From Aphrophora alni (Eukaryota; Arthropoda; Insecta; Hemiptera; Aphrophoridae): a stretch of 64,000 nucleotides of DNA. Of the stretch, positions 21,393 through 34,407 are shown piece by piece. The notes beneath the pieces were generated by a model that did no database searches, was not told the origin of the DNA, and saw nothing but the letters and a program-made list of their open reading frames with translations. Every line of letters begins with the position of its first letter. Within the stretch, counting starts at the first letter, position 1. Position numbers and translations under genes: made by a program. The stretch spans positions 45,068,368 to 45,132,367 of the forward strand of contig OY740768.1 of NCBI GenBank assembly GCA_963513935.1, read 5' to 3'.

Positions 21393-24300
21393 CTATCACT
21401 TTTATTCGTATTTTTAATCCACGAATATTGTTAAAGTTGAACAAAAAGTGTTATATAGACAGAATAACGTTTTATGTACAGCCATGTAAATAACATCAGC
21501 ACGTCATTATCATCTGAAAAAAAAATCCATTTAGGTTACACTTACTTACACAACGCTATTAGAAGCTTATTTACTAATGCAAGCAATACGTAGAAGGGTG
21601 TGGAATGGAACGATAAGTTGTCATTTCATTTCTAAATTTGATGTTCTGTAGCACGCAAAGGAACACGCCCGAAAAAATTACACAACTTGTACTAATAATT
21701 ATTTAATTACTTTTTCTTGTGGTATTGCTATATATTTAGTGTTACGTTGGTCCATCGATACAAAAATCCTTATTTATTTAACAACATTGTAAGTCTGCCA
21801 AATTATGGTGTACAGTTTGAAACAACTGATGCGTATATTTTGAATAGAGGTTTATTCAACCACCAGACAAAAAAATCCTTAGAATTTCAACATTAGTTAT
21901 TTTACTCATTTATTTGGGAATCACTTTAAAATGATTTACAGTTTGAATATGTCGTCCTAACGCCTTTATGTTATATAAATACTTTTTCTCTTTAACTTTT
22001 ACCGATAAGCCATTAATGACCAAAAGACAACGGTTTTCTTATCTGCTACATGACCTTTTAATTACTTTAAATTCTAGAACACTGTAACACCAGAGATTTT
22101 GGCCTGAGTATATATGTGTCTGAATTTGTATCACTGCAGTTTTTAGAGACTATGGGTTTATATATAGTAAATTTTCAAGTTTTTGTTTATTATTTCATGA
22201 TACTTTGAGTCGTTAACATTTTTTGTTGATTTTATTTACTTTTATGGACTTTATAGATATAGAAATTAAACTTTTGTTATTTTGGTATTGAAATTATAAC
22301 CAACTGCATTTTACTAAGATGGTCACTTTTGAATTTGTAAAAACGACCTAAGTTAATTGAACAGGGTTATGATGAAACCATAGTGAGTTTTAAACACATG
22401 ACCAGGTGAATTTCCATTGGCCTAAAAACAGAGTTTCAACTATTTAAAATACAGCAACCTGTTTTTAGGTTAGATTACACAGGTTGCAAACATTTTTACA
22501 TAACAGACAACTCTTAATCAGTGCCAATGAAATATTTAGTATACGTTCCTCCCCTATTGATGTTTTAAGTTTCACTTATAAAACAATATCTCATTTTTAT
22601 ATTTCAAATAGTAGTGATTTTTAAGCCATCCAATTTATATAGATTGTAGATTCTGAAATGGTGTTGCGGACAAACTGACCATATAGTAAAAACAAGTTTT
22701 TGTTACACAGGTCTCTGATAGAATTATTTTCAAAAAAGATATTATCTACACTGTAAATTTTATACTTTAATCTTCCAAACACGTTTAAAATTCACATAGT
22801 AACTAACGAGGCCTAAATAACCCAAATTGTTTATAAAAATGTAAAAAAATGAAATCCCTTTCGATTTTGTGAAAAGTTTTATACAGTGAAACAGCGTGGT
22901 TTTGTTGTAGGAAAAAAGGCTAGTTAAACACCACTTGTCCCCCATAAAATTGTTTCCAGTCGACTTCCGTGATATTAAAAGGATAATCTATATCCATCAA
23001 TCATAGAAGTGTCAATGTTGAATATTTATGGTATTCTTTCGCCTTTCACACCAGTTGTGTTATTCCTATTGCGGCCTTATCATATCGCACTTGGAAACTT
23101 TTCAAATTATAAAACTCTGATATACTAAAATCGCAATTCATTCCCAAGGTCTTTTTAAAGGTTCTTAGCTTTCCAAGAATCTGGGTTTCACTTGTGACAT
23201 TTTAAATTAACATCAACAGAAAATAATTGGAGAAAAATAAAAGGTAAATTGTAATCATTACTTCGAAATGAAATAGAATAAAAATACGTACTTATAAATT
23301 TCAGAATTTTTTAAAAAATTTAAATTTATATTTTTACGTTGTTACAATAAGAGTTTAACCAAAATACGTAAAAAAGAAAGAAATAGTGAAAGTACGATAG
23401 CTCCATTTTGAAAGAAATAATTGTATTATTTCAATCTATTGAAGTCTCTCCTCTACAAAGCGTGGTGAGAATAGTTTAAAAAATTCAAAAATTAGGGTTT
23501 AAACTACAAATTATACCATCAAACGATGATATCAAAACGACTCTTTCAACGAATATGGCAATTTTCATCACTTTTTTGGTTCTTTTATAGAAAGAATCTC
23601 GAAATTATTTTCACCATTCAATTAATATAAACGAAAAAATAACTGTAAGAAAGGTTTAACTATTAATAAGTTTTTATTATAAAAAAACGTGTTAAATAGT
23701 TGGAGTATTCAATATTGAAAAATATGTTTTACTCTTATTAACAAATATTGGTAATTAATGGAGATGTTTTATTTAGAAATTTATGTCTCAAAAGTTATTT
23801 TATTGGAACACATTACATTCAAGGAGTGTTTCATACTGAACACAGTAAGAAATGCACAACGTACGTATAACATTTAAGAGACGGATTATCATTTGAATAA
23901 ATATTTAGTGAGATTTATTGACATCGTATTTAAACTACAAATTAGTTTTAAAACAATTTACATTACGTATTGCCCATGATACATAAATGTGAGTTGTAGT
24001 AAAAACGATACTTCAATTTTCATCTGAAATAAATTACCGAGTATCAACATAATGTTAGACTCAATGTGTCATATCGTCCTGAATATGGTAGTATATGGTC
24101 CACTATTTGTTCCTTTTAAAAATCTTCTTTTATAGACTGTTAGGCATCATCAAGCCAAAAGTGTTTTACTAAATATCTATCGTTAACTGTACAGTAAATA
24201 AGGCGAAAGATTTCCGGACGAATTATCTATTCTTCTTCTTCTTTAAACGCTGCAGAAGTTTTTTGAAGATGGATTGCATATTTACGAAACGAGTGGTCGT

Positions 24301-24469
24301 ACCCATTAGAAGTCCTATAATAACTTTAGTTGATTGTAGCAAATGGTAATTTAATTTAAAGAATGAGTTGTTTCTACTCAAAGATTTAAATCAACTTTGA
24401 ATAGTTTTACTGTTTGTAATAGTGGGATGCATTCTGTTTGCAGTCGATCAATAAAAGAAAGAGATGACC
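21393..24469. other. AT-rich non-coding DNA
   Basis: Three kilobases without a convincing gene. An 11-bp inverted pair CCTAAAAACAG (22421-22431) / CTGTTTTTAGG (22459-22469), overlapping a CAACCTG/CAGGTTG pair, forms a small cruciform-like motif. The minus-strand frame at 22760-22945 looks accidental. Confidence 0.55.
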
Positions 24470-24640
24470 TAGGGTCAACGACGCTGCAAAATAGGGAATT
24501 ATATTTATTGAAGCAACACATAAGCTTCACTCAATGTTGTCATATCGTGCAATGTTTTTATCGACTTTCTTTAGGTTTTTACAGTTGGCCTATTCGTCTC
24601 TATTCATGCTAGCTTTCCAGGCTACCTAATGTCAAATAAT
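24470..24640 (-). repeat. Dispersed repeat family P, copy 3 (inverted)
   Basis: On the minus strand it carries GGTAGCCTGGAAAGCTAGCA, GAATAG, AAAGAAAGTCGATAAAA, TTGCACGATATGACAACATT and GAGTGAAGC. These match 13276-13385 (GGCAGCCAGGACAGCTTGCA, GAAAGTCGATAAAA, GCACGATATGACAACATT). A + strand open frame (24397-24612) lies across it and is not shared by the other copies. Confidence 0.7.
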
Positions 24641-25374
24641 ATACCATTCCTATTAACCAGAATATTTTAAAATAATTGGTAAAATAAAGTTTTGTTGCTG
24701 TTTTTTTCCTATAATATTTTGTGTTGCTTGATTATGTAAATAGTTAACATAAAAATTCGTTTTTATATGTAATAACGCTTTTATTTGAACATCTCTTTCA
24801 TATTATTTGTTTTTATTATTTGGCATTATCAGTTTCAGTGACCATTATAACGTACAATATTTTATAATTTTAACATATTTGATTTATCGACAATTTGTGA
24901 GTACAAAATGATAGAAAAAAAAATTCAAAATTATTTTTCCGAGGTTCAAAGAAATGTAGTAAATTTTATTTTGATAAGGTATTTGCCTATTCGGATTGGT
25001 TAGTATGTAAATATTTTAGCTGATTATATTGATTTACTTCCAACTAATTCGATAAATTATTTTACACTGTATTCCTTGAAAATTTTATAAATTAATTCTG
25101 TAGCTATTGGGGCTATATGATTAATTAGCCCCAATTGTTGAATACATTATGATTTACCTGTATTGTCTAGAGTATGTTTTGCCATTTTCCTTTTATAAAT
25201 ATATCGTCAATAATATAATAATAAATTACATAAACGTAAATGAAAAATAACAAAATTATTCAATAATTTTGAATTTAATTTGCACATTGTTACTTTTAAT
25301 AAGAAACTAATTATAACAATTCATTTTACGTCGCGCAAAGAATTTTATTTGCTGTAATTTAATAATTTACATAA
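24641..25374. other. AT-rich non-coding DNA
   Basis: Nothing recognised. A small inverted pair TTGGGGCTA / TTAGCCCCAA occurs near 25110-25137. Confidence 0.55.
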
Positions 25375-25640
25375 TATAAAATTTAATAACTATAATTCAT
25401 AGAATAAAAGACCTTCAAGAAACTCTTCAAAAAGTAAATGTAATTAAGTCGAGTAAATAATCGTCATTGGGGTTAAAACCAGCAACAAATCTCTGAGTTA
25501 ACTTAATTACTTTCGTAGCGTCGTGATATATATATGTCTTAAACACAGCGTTCACTTTAAGTTAGTTTTATTGCTTTTCCAATTACTAAAAGCGATGCAT
25601 TTAATGTACATTAGAGCAGTTAATAAACTTTTAACGTATA
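25375..25640 (-). repeat. Inverted partner of the 9770-10050 repeat
   Basis: See 9770-10050 for the shared words. This copy is in reverse orientation, with GTCATTGGGGTTAAAACCAG and ATATATATATGTCTTAAAC on the + strand. Confidence 0.8.
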
Positions 25641-25782
25641 AAGAAAACAAGTATAATGGCAAAGCACTTTTCACTTTAAACGGTTGAGTAGTGAATGCGT
25701 ATATATGGCGAGAATTAGATCTAAAATTATTTATGTTGTAAACAAACTATAAATTTCTGTTTTAACAAATGGTTAACATTTT

Positions 25783-25794
25783 GGTTAGGTTAGG
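25783..25794 (+). repeat. Interstitial (TTAGG)2 motif
   Basis: GGTTAGGTTAGG, two telomere-type units; by itself it could be chance. Confidence 0.5.
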
Positions 25795-26617
25795 ATAACA
25801 AATTTAATTAAGGCATACTATAATAAAAACTAATCGTTTGGTCTTTTACTTTCTTATATGAATACAATGAACAGAGAAAGGTACATTTTCGTGAAAATAA
25901 AAATCAATTTTTAATTTTTGTCTAAACGGGTTTAAGAAATTTATTTTATCAAAAAATCTTGTATAAATAAAATGTATTAATCGATTTTTCTTCAATAAAA
26001 GATAAATCTTTTTTTATGGGGTGAAACAACGAGTAAGTAAGTCATAATTGAAATACTGTGTTACATATCTTGCAACAATGATTATTGCAAGTGTTTGGTT
26101 AATTATAAAGGCATCTAAAACTGACAACGGAACTTAGATTATGTTTATCAATAAATGGCTTTAGGGCGTTCATTTAATTTCAGTTTAAGAGTAAAGATAA
26201 CGTTTATAATATAAACAAATATAAACAAATATTAAACTACTTATAAAAATAGATTACATATCTTTATTGTGGGTTCTAAGTGGTTTGTGAAATGATATTG
26301 TATGTATATTCCTAAAGAAATTTATAATAGTGACAAACTTTAAAATATTTAGCAATTGAAACTGGATGAGCAATAAATCAAATAATATTAGATTACCAAA
26401 TATATACAAGTAAAGTCACATGATGTATAGAAAAAAAAATCAGAACTGAAAACTGATAGTTTACATTATGGCAACTTTAATATCGCAATAGTGCTTGATA
26501 TCTACTACTTCATTTTCTACAATATTTTTGTAAGAAAAACTATAATTTTTTAAATTGAATTGAAATGAGTTTTTGTAAATAGAAATGAAAAATTTATTAA
26601 TAATATTTAGTATAAAA
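25795..26617. other. AT-rich non-coding DNA
   Basis: No gene or repeat family recognised. Confidence 0.6.
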
Positions 26618-27000
26618 AGCTACGATCAGCAATCAAGTATAATTATAAAAACTCGCTGCATAAGTTGAAAAGAAATCAATAAATGAGGCCTAACAACAAC
26701 GGAATATGGATAACAGATCTCTTGCAAGGGCAAAAGAAACCCATAAACATCGAACAATGACAATTCTGTAATTGATTGTTATAGATTATTCATGTAATAT
26801 CATCGAATGCTCAGTGGCAAGAATTTGATGGGCGCCAAGTGGTACTTAAATAACTTTCTTCATGCAACTAACTTACATTCAACCTATTACTGCAAAAACA
26901 AAAAGGAGAAATCGAAGACGTTTCTATTTGTTTACACTGGGGTATAATGGGCTCTTGTCTCTAAACTTATAATTATTTTGTGAAGTTCAAGGTATAAAAC
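26618..27000 (+). repeat. Direct partner of the 15063-15390 repeat
   Basis: See 15063-15390. The block shared most clearly runs from CATAAGTTGAAAAG to GAAGTTCAAGG. Confidence 0.65.
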
Positions 27001-30000
27001 GTACAGTTTTTAACATTACTTTTTTACAAAATAATCATTATAAAAGACTACTCTATGTAACAAACATTTTTTAGTGAGCATCGGCCAGGCTTTCCGGAGC
27101 AATATTTGGGAAACCCACTGATATAAATATTATTTCCTATTATTTATTAACACTAGACAAGTAGAAATAGGGAAATATATTTAATTCTATTATCGACTGT
27201 CGTAGATTTAGTTCCCATAAAATTGTAACTAATAAAGATAAAAATCGTAAAGTATTACATTTCGAGAAAATTAACGTGCTCTTTGTTAAGTAAACACATC
27301 ACTTTCCATCAAACCATAATGGGGTTTTGAAAGATGGCAGTTGACTATTTTTCTAGAAGTTTAATAACATAAAACAAAGATATACCAAATTTTGAACGAA
27401 AATTGTTAGTAAGTTTATAATGAATTTTTAAATAATCAGAGTAAATAAACGGTTACAATTTTGTAATTCTGAGTATCGAGAAAGCTACAATTTTGTTTTG
27501 TCTCTTAGTTAAACTTATATAGTGCAACAGAATGGACAGCATTTTTTTCCTAGCTTGTAAGAATACTGAGAGTAAGGTTTATGATGATTCAGTTACAGAA
27601 CACACGAGTCTCACCTATTCCAAGATTATAAATACTTTTACATCATTTTAGATAAATTGTATTAAGATAGTGATAGTCCGCTACCGTACTGTATTTGAGC
27701 GTTGTGATGAAGTTGTTAAATGAAAACTGAAATGATGAGGGGCTTCCGTCGAATTGCTTCTAAGATGTCAACAGATTTCAGTCTCTGGACCATATCTTTT
27801 GGGTTGTTGAGAAATGTAAAATATGTTGTACGATTTTCGTAGAAATACATTGAAGTCTTAAACACTGTGAAATAGTTCACCTAAGAGATCAATAACGATT
27901 TTGACGTTGAACTTTCTTGTAGTTTAGGGAATAATGTTATTTCAGGTAAATCATATTTCATATTCATTGCATGGTTAGTAATTTTTGCCCTGTTATATAT
28001 ACATATATAGTATGTATATATTTACAGAGACCAATTATTTTCAAGCCCTACAATGAGTGCTATATTTTGGTAACTATTTATATATCTGGCAACATGTTGG
28101 TGTGATGAAATTTGATAATTTTTCTTTTCTTCATCTTTAAGAATAAGTGTAATGAATATCGTGGAAGATTCACAAAGACGAATCTTAATTTTTTGGAAGA
28201 AACTGAAAACAAAAATTAATTACTATGCTTATTTAAATAAACGTCCTAAATTAAATAACCGTTTACCTTGTTTTATATTAAAATTTATATATTTAGACAA
28301 CTTGGTAAATCCTTAATATTAAATTTGAATTGTCTTTAAGGACTAAAATTGCTATATGCATATTAGATAATGATGATTAAAATCCTAATTTAGGTTTAAA
28401 ATATGAAAGAGTTTATTGTTTCAATGTTCAATATAAAGTTGATTCCATAATTTATTAAATTCGAAAGACCAATGTAGTTTCTCAAATTTGAATACGTGCA
28501 AATCTTAAATCCTTTACCATGGTTTCAAGATAGCATAATATTTATCCCATTTTTATTTACCGATTTCAGTTTATTTAAAACATGTAAAATTTTTTATATA
28601 TTAAATTATTCTAATGAGGGAATAAAATGTACCATTACTTTTTTGAATTATTGTGTTTATCATAATTTAAACTGTATTCCTGTAGAGTTTTGAAAAGTTT
28701 AACTGTTTATAGCTTGGATGAAATAGATAGTAATATTTTAAATATTATTTTAGGATATGTACCCTATTCTAATAATTTTATCCACATAGGGATCTAGTGA
28801 TATCTAGCACTTTCTTAATTTTCATATCCTTGATAACAATTGAGATTATTAATTCACTTTTTTATTCAAACATATCTATTTTATACCTTTTGAGTCTCAC
28901 TTCATTCCTTTGTATATTTATTATTATTATTAGTATGTTACAAAATTAGTTAAATCTAAGAGTTTAGTACAACATTTGAATTTTTCCTAATTCTCTATAT
29001 ATTTATATATTTAATGGTATGAAACAAGAAGGCAACCACAAACTATCGTTAAAAGTTATACTGAAGTTAGTGTGGTTATTTATTCTGTATACATCTCCAT
29101 TCATACAATTTGTTTGTATTATTAAATATCAACAAATTTGGATATAACCATAAAGCATGACTTAAATAATACAGTGTTGTTTTCATATAATTTTCCCAAT
29201 TTTATCACATAATTAATTAGCATTTTCAGGTTAGTTATCATTATGTTTCAAAATGATTTAATGTTTAAGTTTAAATAATTTTACTAATTAAAATAATATT
29301 TATTGCCTGCTTCAATAACATTACTGTTTCGCACTACGATTTTGTTTTCCAATATGTGCTTACTTTTGGTAATTTGACTAGGCTATCCGCCCTAAAGCAA
29401 CTACTCTTATCGAAAAAGTTAGTGGCCTCACACTCTCTAATTCATCATTCAATTTATATCCACTCTTAAGAAAACGTTTAACAAGAAAACTCATGTTTAT
29501 CGGTACTTATATCATTTCCATAAATCTCAAATCATTGGAGAGAAATATCATTTCGAATATTGATGTTTATTGATTTTAATCATTTCTACTTAAAAATTCC
29601 GTACATTCAAAAACTATTTTAGTATACTTACTGGGTGTTAAAAATTGCTTCAACATGTTTAATGAATTGTAAAAGATATCGAAAAATCAGAATGGTTGTT
29701 GATACAAATATACTAATCTTAGAGTAATGGCCATGATGAGAAGAAAATATTTTCCTGATATATAACGTGTCTAGGAATAACATGAATAACAACATAACAA
29801 AGAATATAAGTATCGGAATATTTTCGCAACCTATTTTTTAATTTTTTTATTTTTATGTTTTCATGTAGGAAACAAATTTTGTATAGTATGAATTACATTT
29901 TAATGTATACATTTTATTACATTATATTTGTACATTTTATTTATTGGACGGGAAGAACTTTTTGTAGTACGGACATAACTTTTTTATTAGAAGTCTAATC

Positions 30001-30148
30001 TGTGATTTAACTTTTCCATCGCTTCAACAGCATAAAGGATTCATTCGGTCCTACAAGCTGTTTTCTTACTTAAACGGGAAGAACAATCGGCAAACTAATG
30101 TAGCAAGTATTCACTTGAATATTAACACAGATTAAACAAATCAAAACC
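27001..30148. other. AT-rich non-coding DNA
   Basis: More than 3 kb with no gene. Around 27990-28022 lies an AT-only palindrome (ATATATACATATATAG...TATGTATATAT). An open frame at 28496-28693 is Phe/Ile/Tyr-rich and unconvincing. A slightly GC-richer patch at 27670-27800 shows no stable frame. Confidence 0.55.
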
Positions 30149-30421
30149 TGTTTAATGAGTTTGTAGACCTAAAGAAATGCCACAACAGTACGTTGTTTTA
30201 TCTGATCAGATTCACCAATATGCTAAGGAAGAGAGCAATTCATAAAATATTGATCTCATAGTTTTCTCATGACGTTTTAATTAGAAGAAAGCAGTATAAA
30301 ATATAAATTTATTTTAAGCAAGTAAAAATTTAAAAAATTACAAAATTGTAATTAATTATTCACGTAACTGTACGGAAATGAGATCTCGACAGACTCCGTT
30401 GATCCTTCTTCATTCAGTTTT
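30149..30421 (+). repeat. Tandem duplication, unit ~588 bp, first copy (matching part)
   Basis: Nearly identical (about 95%) to 30737-31008, from TGTTTAATGAGTTTGTAGACC to GATCCTTCTTCATTCAGTTT. The start-to-start distance is 588 bp. The second copy stops matching at about 31008, where the retrotransposon remnant begins. Non-coding. Confidence 0.9.
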
Positions 30422-30736
30422 AATATAATTAAAGTTGACGCTAGACAAACACGCTTCCTTGAAAATTGAATTAAACACACTGTTGTTAATTGAACTAAGG
30501 GATTATATATTTGTAACTACGAGCTGCTGAGGGTTGGAGGAGAATATAGTATACACAATCATTATCCAAGTTGACAGGAAGTAAATGTTAAGTTCAATAC
30601 AACGTAGAGGATATTGTAGACAAAGTTAATAAAAAATAAATCCAACTGTATGCCAAGTCAAAAGTTAGTGCAAGGTGGTAGTTATTTTTTGTAATAGTTT
30701 ATATCTTTTTGATACGTTAACTTATCACATTATACA

Positions 30737-31008
30737 TGTTTAATAAGTTAGTAGACCTAAAGGAATACCACAACAGTACTTTGTTTTATCTGATAAGATT
30801 CACCAATATGCTAAGGAAGAGAGCAATTCATAAAATATTGATCTCATAGTTTTCTCATGACGTTTTAATTAGGAGAATGCAGTGTAAAATATAAATTTAT
30901 TTTAAGTAAGTAAAAATTAAAAAATTACAAAATTGTAATTAATTATTCACGGAACTGTACGGAAATGAGATCTCGACAGACTCCGTTGATCCTTCTTCAT
31001 TCAGTTTA
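30737..31008 (+). repeat. Tandem duplication, second copy, truncated by retrotransposon
   Basis: See 30149-30421. The break in homology coincides with the left limit of the R1-like sequence, so the insertion or an associated deletion came after the duplication. Confidence 0.88.
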
Positions 31009-31569
31009 TAAATGTGATATATGTGTCTGCTTGATGGACACATAGATTGATTACAGATCCGAAGAAATGGATCATCGGGGGGGAGGGGGGTATGGTGAAT
31101 GAGGTATCACCTGGCACAGGCATTGACAGGTCACGGTAGATTTCGGGTGTATATTCACCGGGTCGGACGATGGGATGAAGCAAACTGTCTGGATTGCGGG
31201 GTGGAAGAGGACGACGCAGAACATACGATCTTCCTATGCTGAAGATGGAGGACCGCGAAGGAGGTTCTGAGGAGCCTGCGTGAGTCGCCAATCTCTCCCG
31301 ATAATCTCGGAGAGTCCATGTTCGCAGAGGAGGCCAAGTGAAAAGTTATCGAGAAGTTCCTCCAAAATGTAATGAGAAGAGTCAGCTGATATAGTATCCA
31401 GGTAATTCGAGCCACGGCTTGCGGTGAAGTTATGCCTAGTTGTGATGCCATAGCAAGTTGAAAGGGTCTGAAAGGAGATTAGGTGGGTTTTAGTGGGTAT
31501 ACGTCAGACTGTTGAAAGGGAAGTCCCACTCTCTGTGCGTAATGTATTTCTCTCCAAGTAAAAAAAAAA
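31009..31569 (+). mobile_element. 5'-truncated R1/LOA-like non-LTR retrotransposon
   Basis: GC-rich relative to its flanks. It consists of the C-terminal coding end (31099-31389), a 3' UTR with GGGTTTTAGTGGGTA, GGAAGTCCCAC and GCGTAATGTATTTC, and a terminal A10 (31560-31569). The tail motifs match the insertion at 8884-9057. A G-rich run (31077-31090) lies near the left end. No target duplication is recognisable on the two sides. Confidence 0.85.
31099..31389 (+). pseudogene. R1-like ORF2 C-terminus with zinc knuckle, broken
   Basis: The frame beginning MRYHLAQALTGHGRFRVYIH matches the region after the RNase H/RT domains of R1-clade elements, where LTQxLTGHGxFxxYLHR is usual. It then gives a Cys-x2-Cys-x8-His-x4-Cys knuckle (Cys codons at 31186, 31195 and 31237; His at 31222), the nucleic-acid-binding motif near the end of these proteins. 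An in-frame TGA follows the last Cys (31240-31242), a second lies at 31339-31341, and the natural end is probably the TGA at 31387-31389. An in-frame stop and G-run noise upstream mark loss of the preceding frame. The endonuclease and reverse transcriptase are absent. Confidence 0.82.
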
Positions 31570-31737
31570 GTATATGAATTATACTAAAGATATATATTAT
31601 TTTAATTCAAAATTGCAATAATAATACATTTTTACAATTTAAGCATTTTCCATTATTATAAGTAAGGACTACCAGAACCTGATACATTGTACAAAAACAA
31701 ACAAACACACACACAAACACATTTATATTCTTAGATA
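31570..31737. other. AT-rich spacer with (CA)-rich tract
   Basis: An ACAAACACACACACAAACAC stretch near 31695-31720; otherwise nothing. Confidence 0.6.
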
Positions 31738-31845
31738 TCACCAAATGAATGAAAACACAATTTTCCTTTATTTGTTTGTTTGTTATATTTTTTTAATTTT
31801 TATTATTATTTTAATTATTCATTTGGTTATTAAAGTTTCCATGGA
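31738..31845. repeat. Foldback family F, copy A (short)
   Basis: CCAAATGAAT (31741-31750) and ATTCATTTGG (31817-31826) form the inverted ends. The left is followed by GAAAACACAATTTT and TTTATTTGTT, the right by TTATTAAAGTTTCC. The same ends and following words occur at 39226-39436, so these are two members of one foldback/MITE-like family; this copy lacks most of the interior. Confidence 0.75.
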
Positions 31846-32406
31846 TAATATTCTTAGATAATAGTTTTAAAAAAGCCAATTTTCAATAAACTACTAAAAT
31901 ATATACACACATATAATAAAATATAATAATGTAACTCTCATACTAAAGTGTTCTATACTGGGGAGGTGACTTTTCAAATTTGTATATAGTCCACGAGATT
32001 TATTTGTACTATTTAATATATTTATTATTTCATTTTTTCTATTGTGTTATCCTGTATATATAAGTTTCTCTATGGTAACAATAAAGGAATTTTGTCAAAT
32101 AACAGTACATAGCTTTAATTTCATTTAAATTCCACAATGGAAAAAAACTGTTTCATTTATTCCATAGTTTCATTATTGATATTACTGTATATTTATATTA
32201 TTTTAACTCATTAAAGTGGTTACTGATTGAAAAGATTCAGATCATCCAGTCAATGTTCAAATTTGATTAGGTAATCTAGGTGCAATTACATTTTAATCGA
32301 CCGAATATTATTTTAAGGCCTAAATATCCGTATGTCTTACATACAGTGGACAATGATAGTAAAATAAATAAACTCACAGTGCCACACAGTTAAATTTCGT
32401 AAATGT
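31846..32406. other. AT-rich non-coding DNA
   Basis: No gene or repeat recognised. Confidence 0.6.
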
Positions 32407-32655
32407 TTAGACTTTTTTAGTTGTTATTAGATGCAAAAGATTCAATCCGACACTTCCAAAAGATACATCCCGATAAAACGCTAAACCATATAAACTTGTT
32501 GCGTAAGTATTAATGTTATTTTTGAACAAAATTCCTTCAACGTTTACAGTGCTTACCGCTTGTAATGCACAAAGGTCAGGAAAGTAAATGACATTAAACA
32601 CCTGTGACTGTGCTCCTGTATTTAATAAGAATACTTCTTGTATATTCACTACCAA
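32407..32655 (-). other. Weak candidate coding segment, unrecognised
   Basis: An 82-codon minus-strand frame is about ten points richer in GC than its surroundings and has a mixed amino-acid composition (for example TGAQSQVFNV and YFPDLCALQAV). Inside it, AATACAG (acceptor-like) and GCG|GTAAGC (donor-like) would bracket a ~60-nt exon. No family resemblance is seen and chance is quite possible. A Pao/BEL-, gag- or envelope-like origin cannot be judged. Confidence 0.15.
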
Positions 32656-33599
32656 AAACCTATTTTTAACAATTTTACAAAGAAGCTGCGCTTCTCTAGT
32701 TTCACATTTAATTACTCAAATAGGGGATGATGGGGGTTGCTTTGTACTGAGAGTCGAGTAAATGCAAACATACTGTGGCTTAATTTAGGTTTACTTCAGT
32801 GTTTCTCTAATATAAAACTTTATATATAAAATCTGACTAATTACCAAAGGAATCATAAAGGTAATTTAGTGCGGTTAATATTTCCAATCTTAGATTCGTA
32901 GAAGGTTACCACTTCACACACCCGGAGTAGCTGATTGAAGTAATGTGTAGACAAAAAGTAGGAGAGCCGAACAATAAGCACCAATTTATTATAATAATGA
33001 CCCACCGATTTATGTTTTGTTTACTAGAGCACTACCTGTCGTTATATTGATAAGATAGCGAACTCACCCGCAAAGTTGTCAAATTAAACTCATTAATTTC
33101 ATTTAAATTCTTTCAACAAGCAGTAGCCCTATAACGAAAGTAATGTTTCTAGAAAATTCAACGATAAATATTCCTTGTAATAATTCGATTAAAAATTAAA
33201 TGAGTGAAAATCAGTTTTGGGGAATGACATATCTCTGTCGTTTATATCTGTGCGGTATCACACAAGAGCTTGAAATGATTTTAATAAATTTCGATGAGGA
33301 ATTATTTAATCAAATTGAAAAGAGTTCTTTTCATATCACGACATATGTTGTAGGCCATGGCAATATCTTATATATTCAAACAAATTAGGTTCAAATAGTG
33401 ATTTGATCAAGTTTGTTTAATTTTAACTCACAGCAAAGTGAAGTAGTTAATTAATTTTAAAATAGTAAACGTCAACAATTTATCGTTTTAAAAATAAGGA
33501 TATTTTAGATCTGACAAAGCCTTATGAATGACATTTTGACAATATTAAATACTTATGACTCAAACATGACACACTCAACAATCTAACAAAAAATTTTTA
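32656..33599. other. AT-rich non-coding DNA
   Basis: A + strand frame (33200-33388) has no recognisable domain. Nothing else seen. Confidence 0.5.
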
Positions 33600-33690
33600 C
33601 AACAAGACAACATTTCAGTGAATAAATCATCATCTTTAGTTGCTACAAATAAACAAACCTATACACAGTTTATACATGTATATTGATACA
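33600..33690 (+). repeat. Foldback family F, interior fragment (copy C)
   Basis: ACAAGACAACATTTCAGTGA...CATCATCTTTAGTTGCTAC parallels ACAAAACAACGTTTCAATGA...CACCATCTTCAGCTGTTAC in copy B (39290-39340). The inverted ends are not found here. Confidence 0.55.
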
Positions 33691-34327
33691 AGGTCAATGG
33701 CATGTATATATCAGCAAGGAAGGAAACACTTATTTAGTCTTCAACCGAAATAAAAAAATAAAATACTAATAATGTATTTGTTGTTCACAATGGCATTAGA
33801 CTGAAACTTGTATTTTATTATCTAGGGACTACGTTGATTCTCTGTTGGTATATGGAAAACAAAATTGGCCAAGATTTGTTGCGTAGTGTCACAAAGTTTA
33901 TAACCCGTAAAAACAAAAGGTGCGCCTTTCAAGAGCTCCGATAAACCTTCCTCGATAACATGTTCTTAGGTTCCTAAATTATAGTAGATTTGTTTTACAG
34001 TTCATTGAGAATATTAATGATACTATTTCCTTGTACATACATAATCACATCATTATTTTAACCATCCACCACTAAAATCCTTCCAAATTCTATTCATTTT
34101 GTATGTCATTCTACTCGATCTTCAGAATTCCTTTGCAATGTCAAGTAATGAAATTTCTACCACAGAAGTCCTCAAAAAGTTTTGTGTTTTTAAAACAAAA
34201 TGTATGTTCGCTTTTCACAAATAAATATATTTTTATATTCATCTTTTGAAAAGTAATCAATGAGTTTCCAAAGTTTTATTATACACAGTAATAGAAAAGC
34301 TTTCAAACTAAAAACTAAATTATATAT
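33691..34327. other. AT-rich non-coding DNA
   Basis: Nothing recognised. Confidence 0.6.
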
Positions 34328-34384
34328 AATGGTTTCTAATGAAACATTCAGCCGTAATGGTTTCCTAATGAAATATTCAGACGC
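34328..34384 (+). repeat. 28-bp tandem duplication
   Basis: AATGGTTTCTAATGAAACATTCAGCCGT is followed directly by a 29-bp copy with four differences (units at 34328-34355 and 34356-34384). Confidence 0.85.
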
Positions 34385-34407
34385 AGAATTGCCATATCGC
34401 CCCGTTA

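Noticed and set aside
7190..25640. A single giant palindrome centred near 16-18 kb
   Set aside because: The inverted pairs have different midpoints (about 13.9, 17.7 and 19.0 kb) and a direct pair (15.1/26.7 kb) lies among them, so independent insertions fit better.
31001..31451. Minus-strand open frames of 96 and 98 codons
   Set aside because: Antisense shadows of the R1-like coding end, whose + strand frame contains the diagnostic zinc knuckle.
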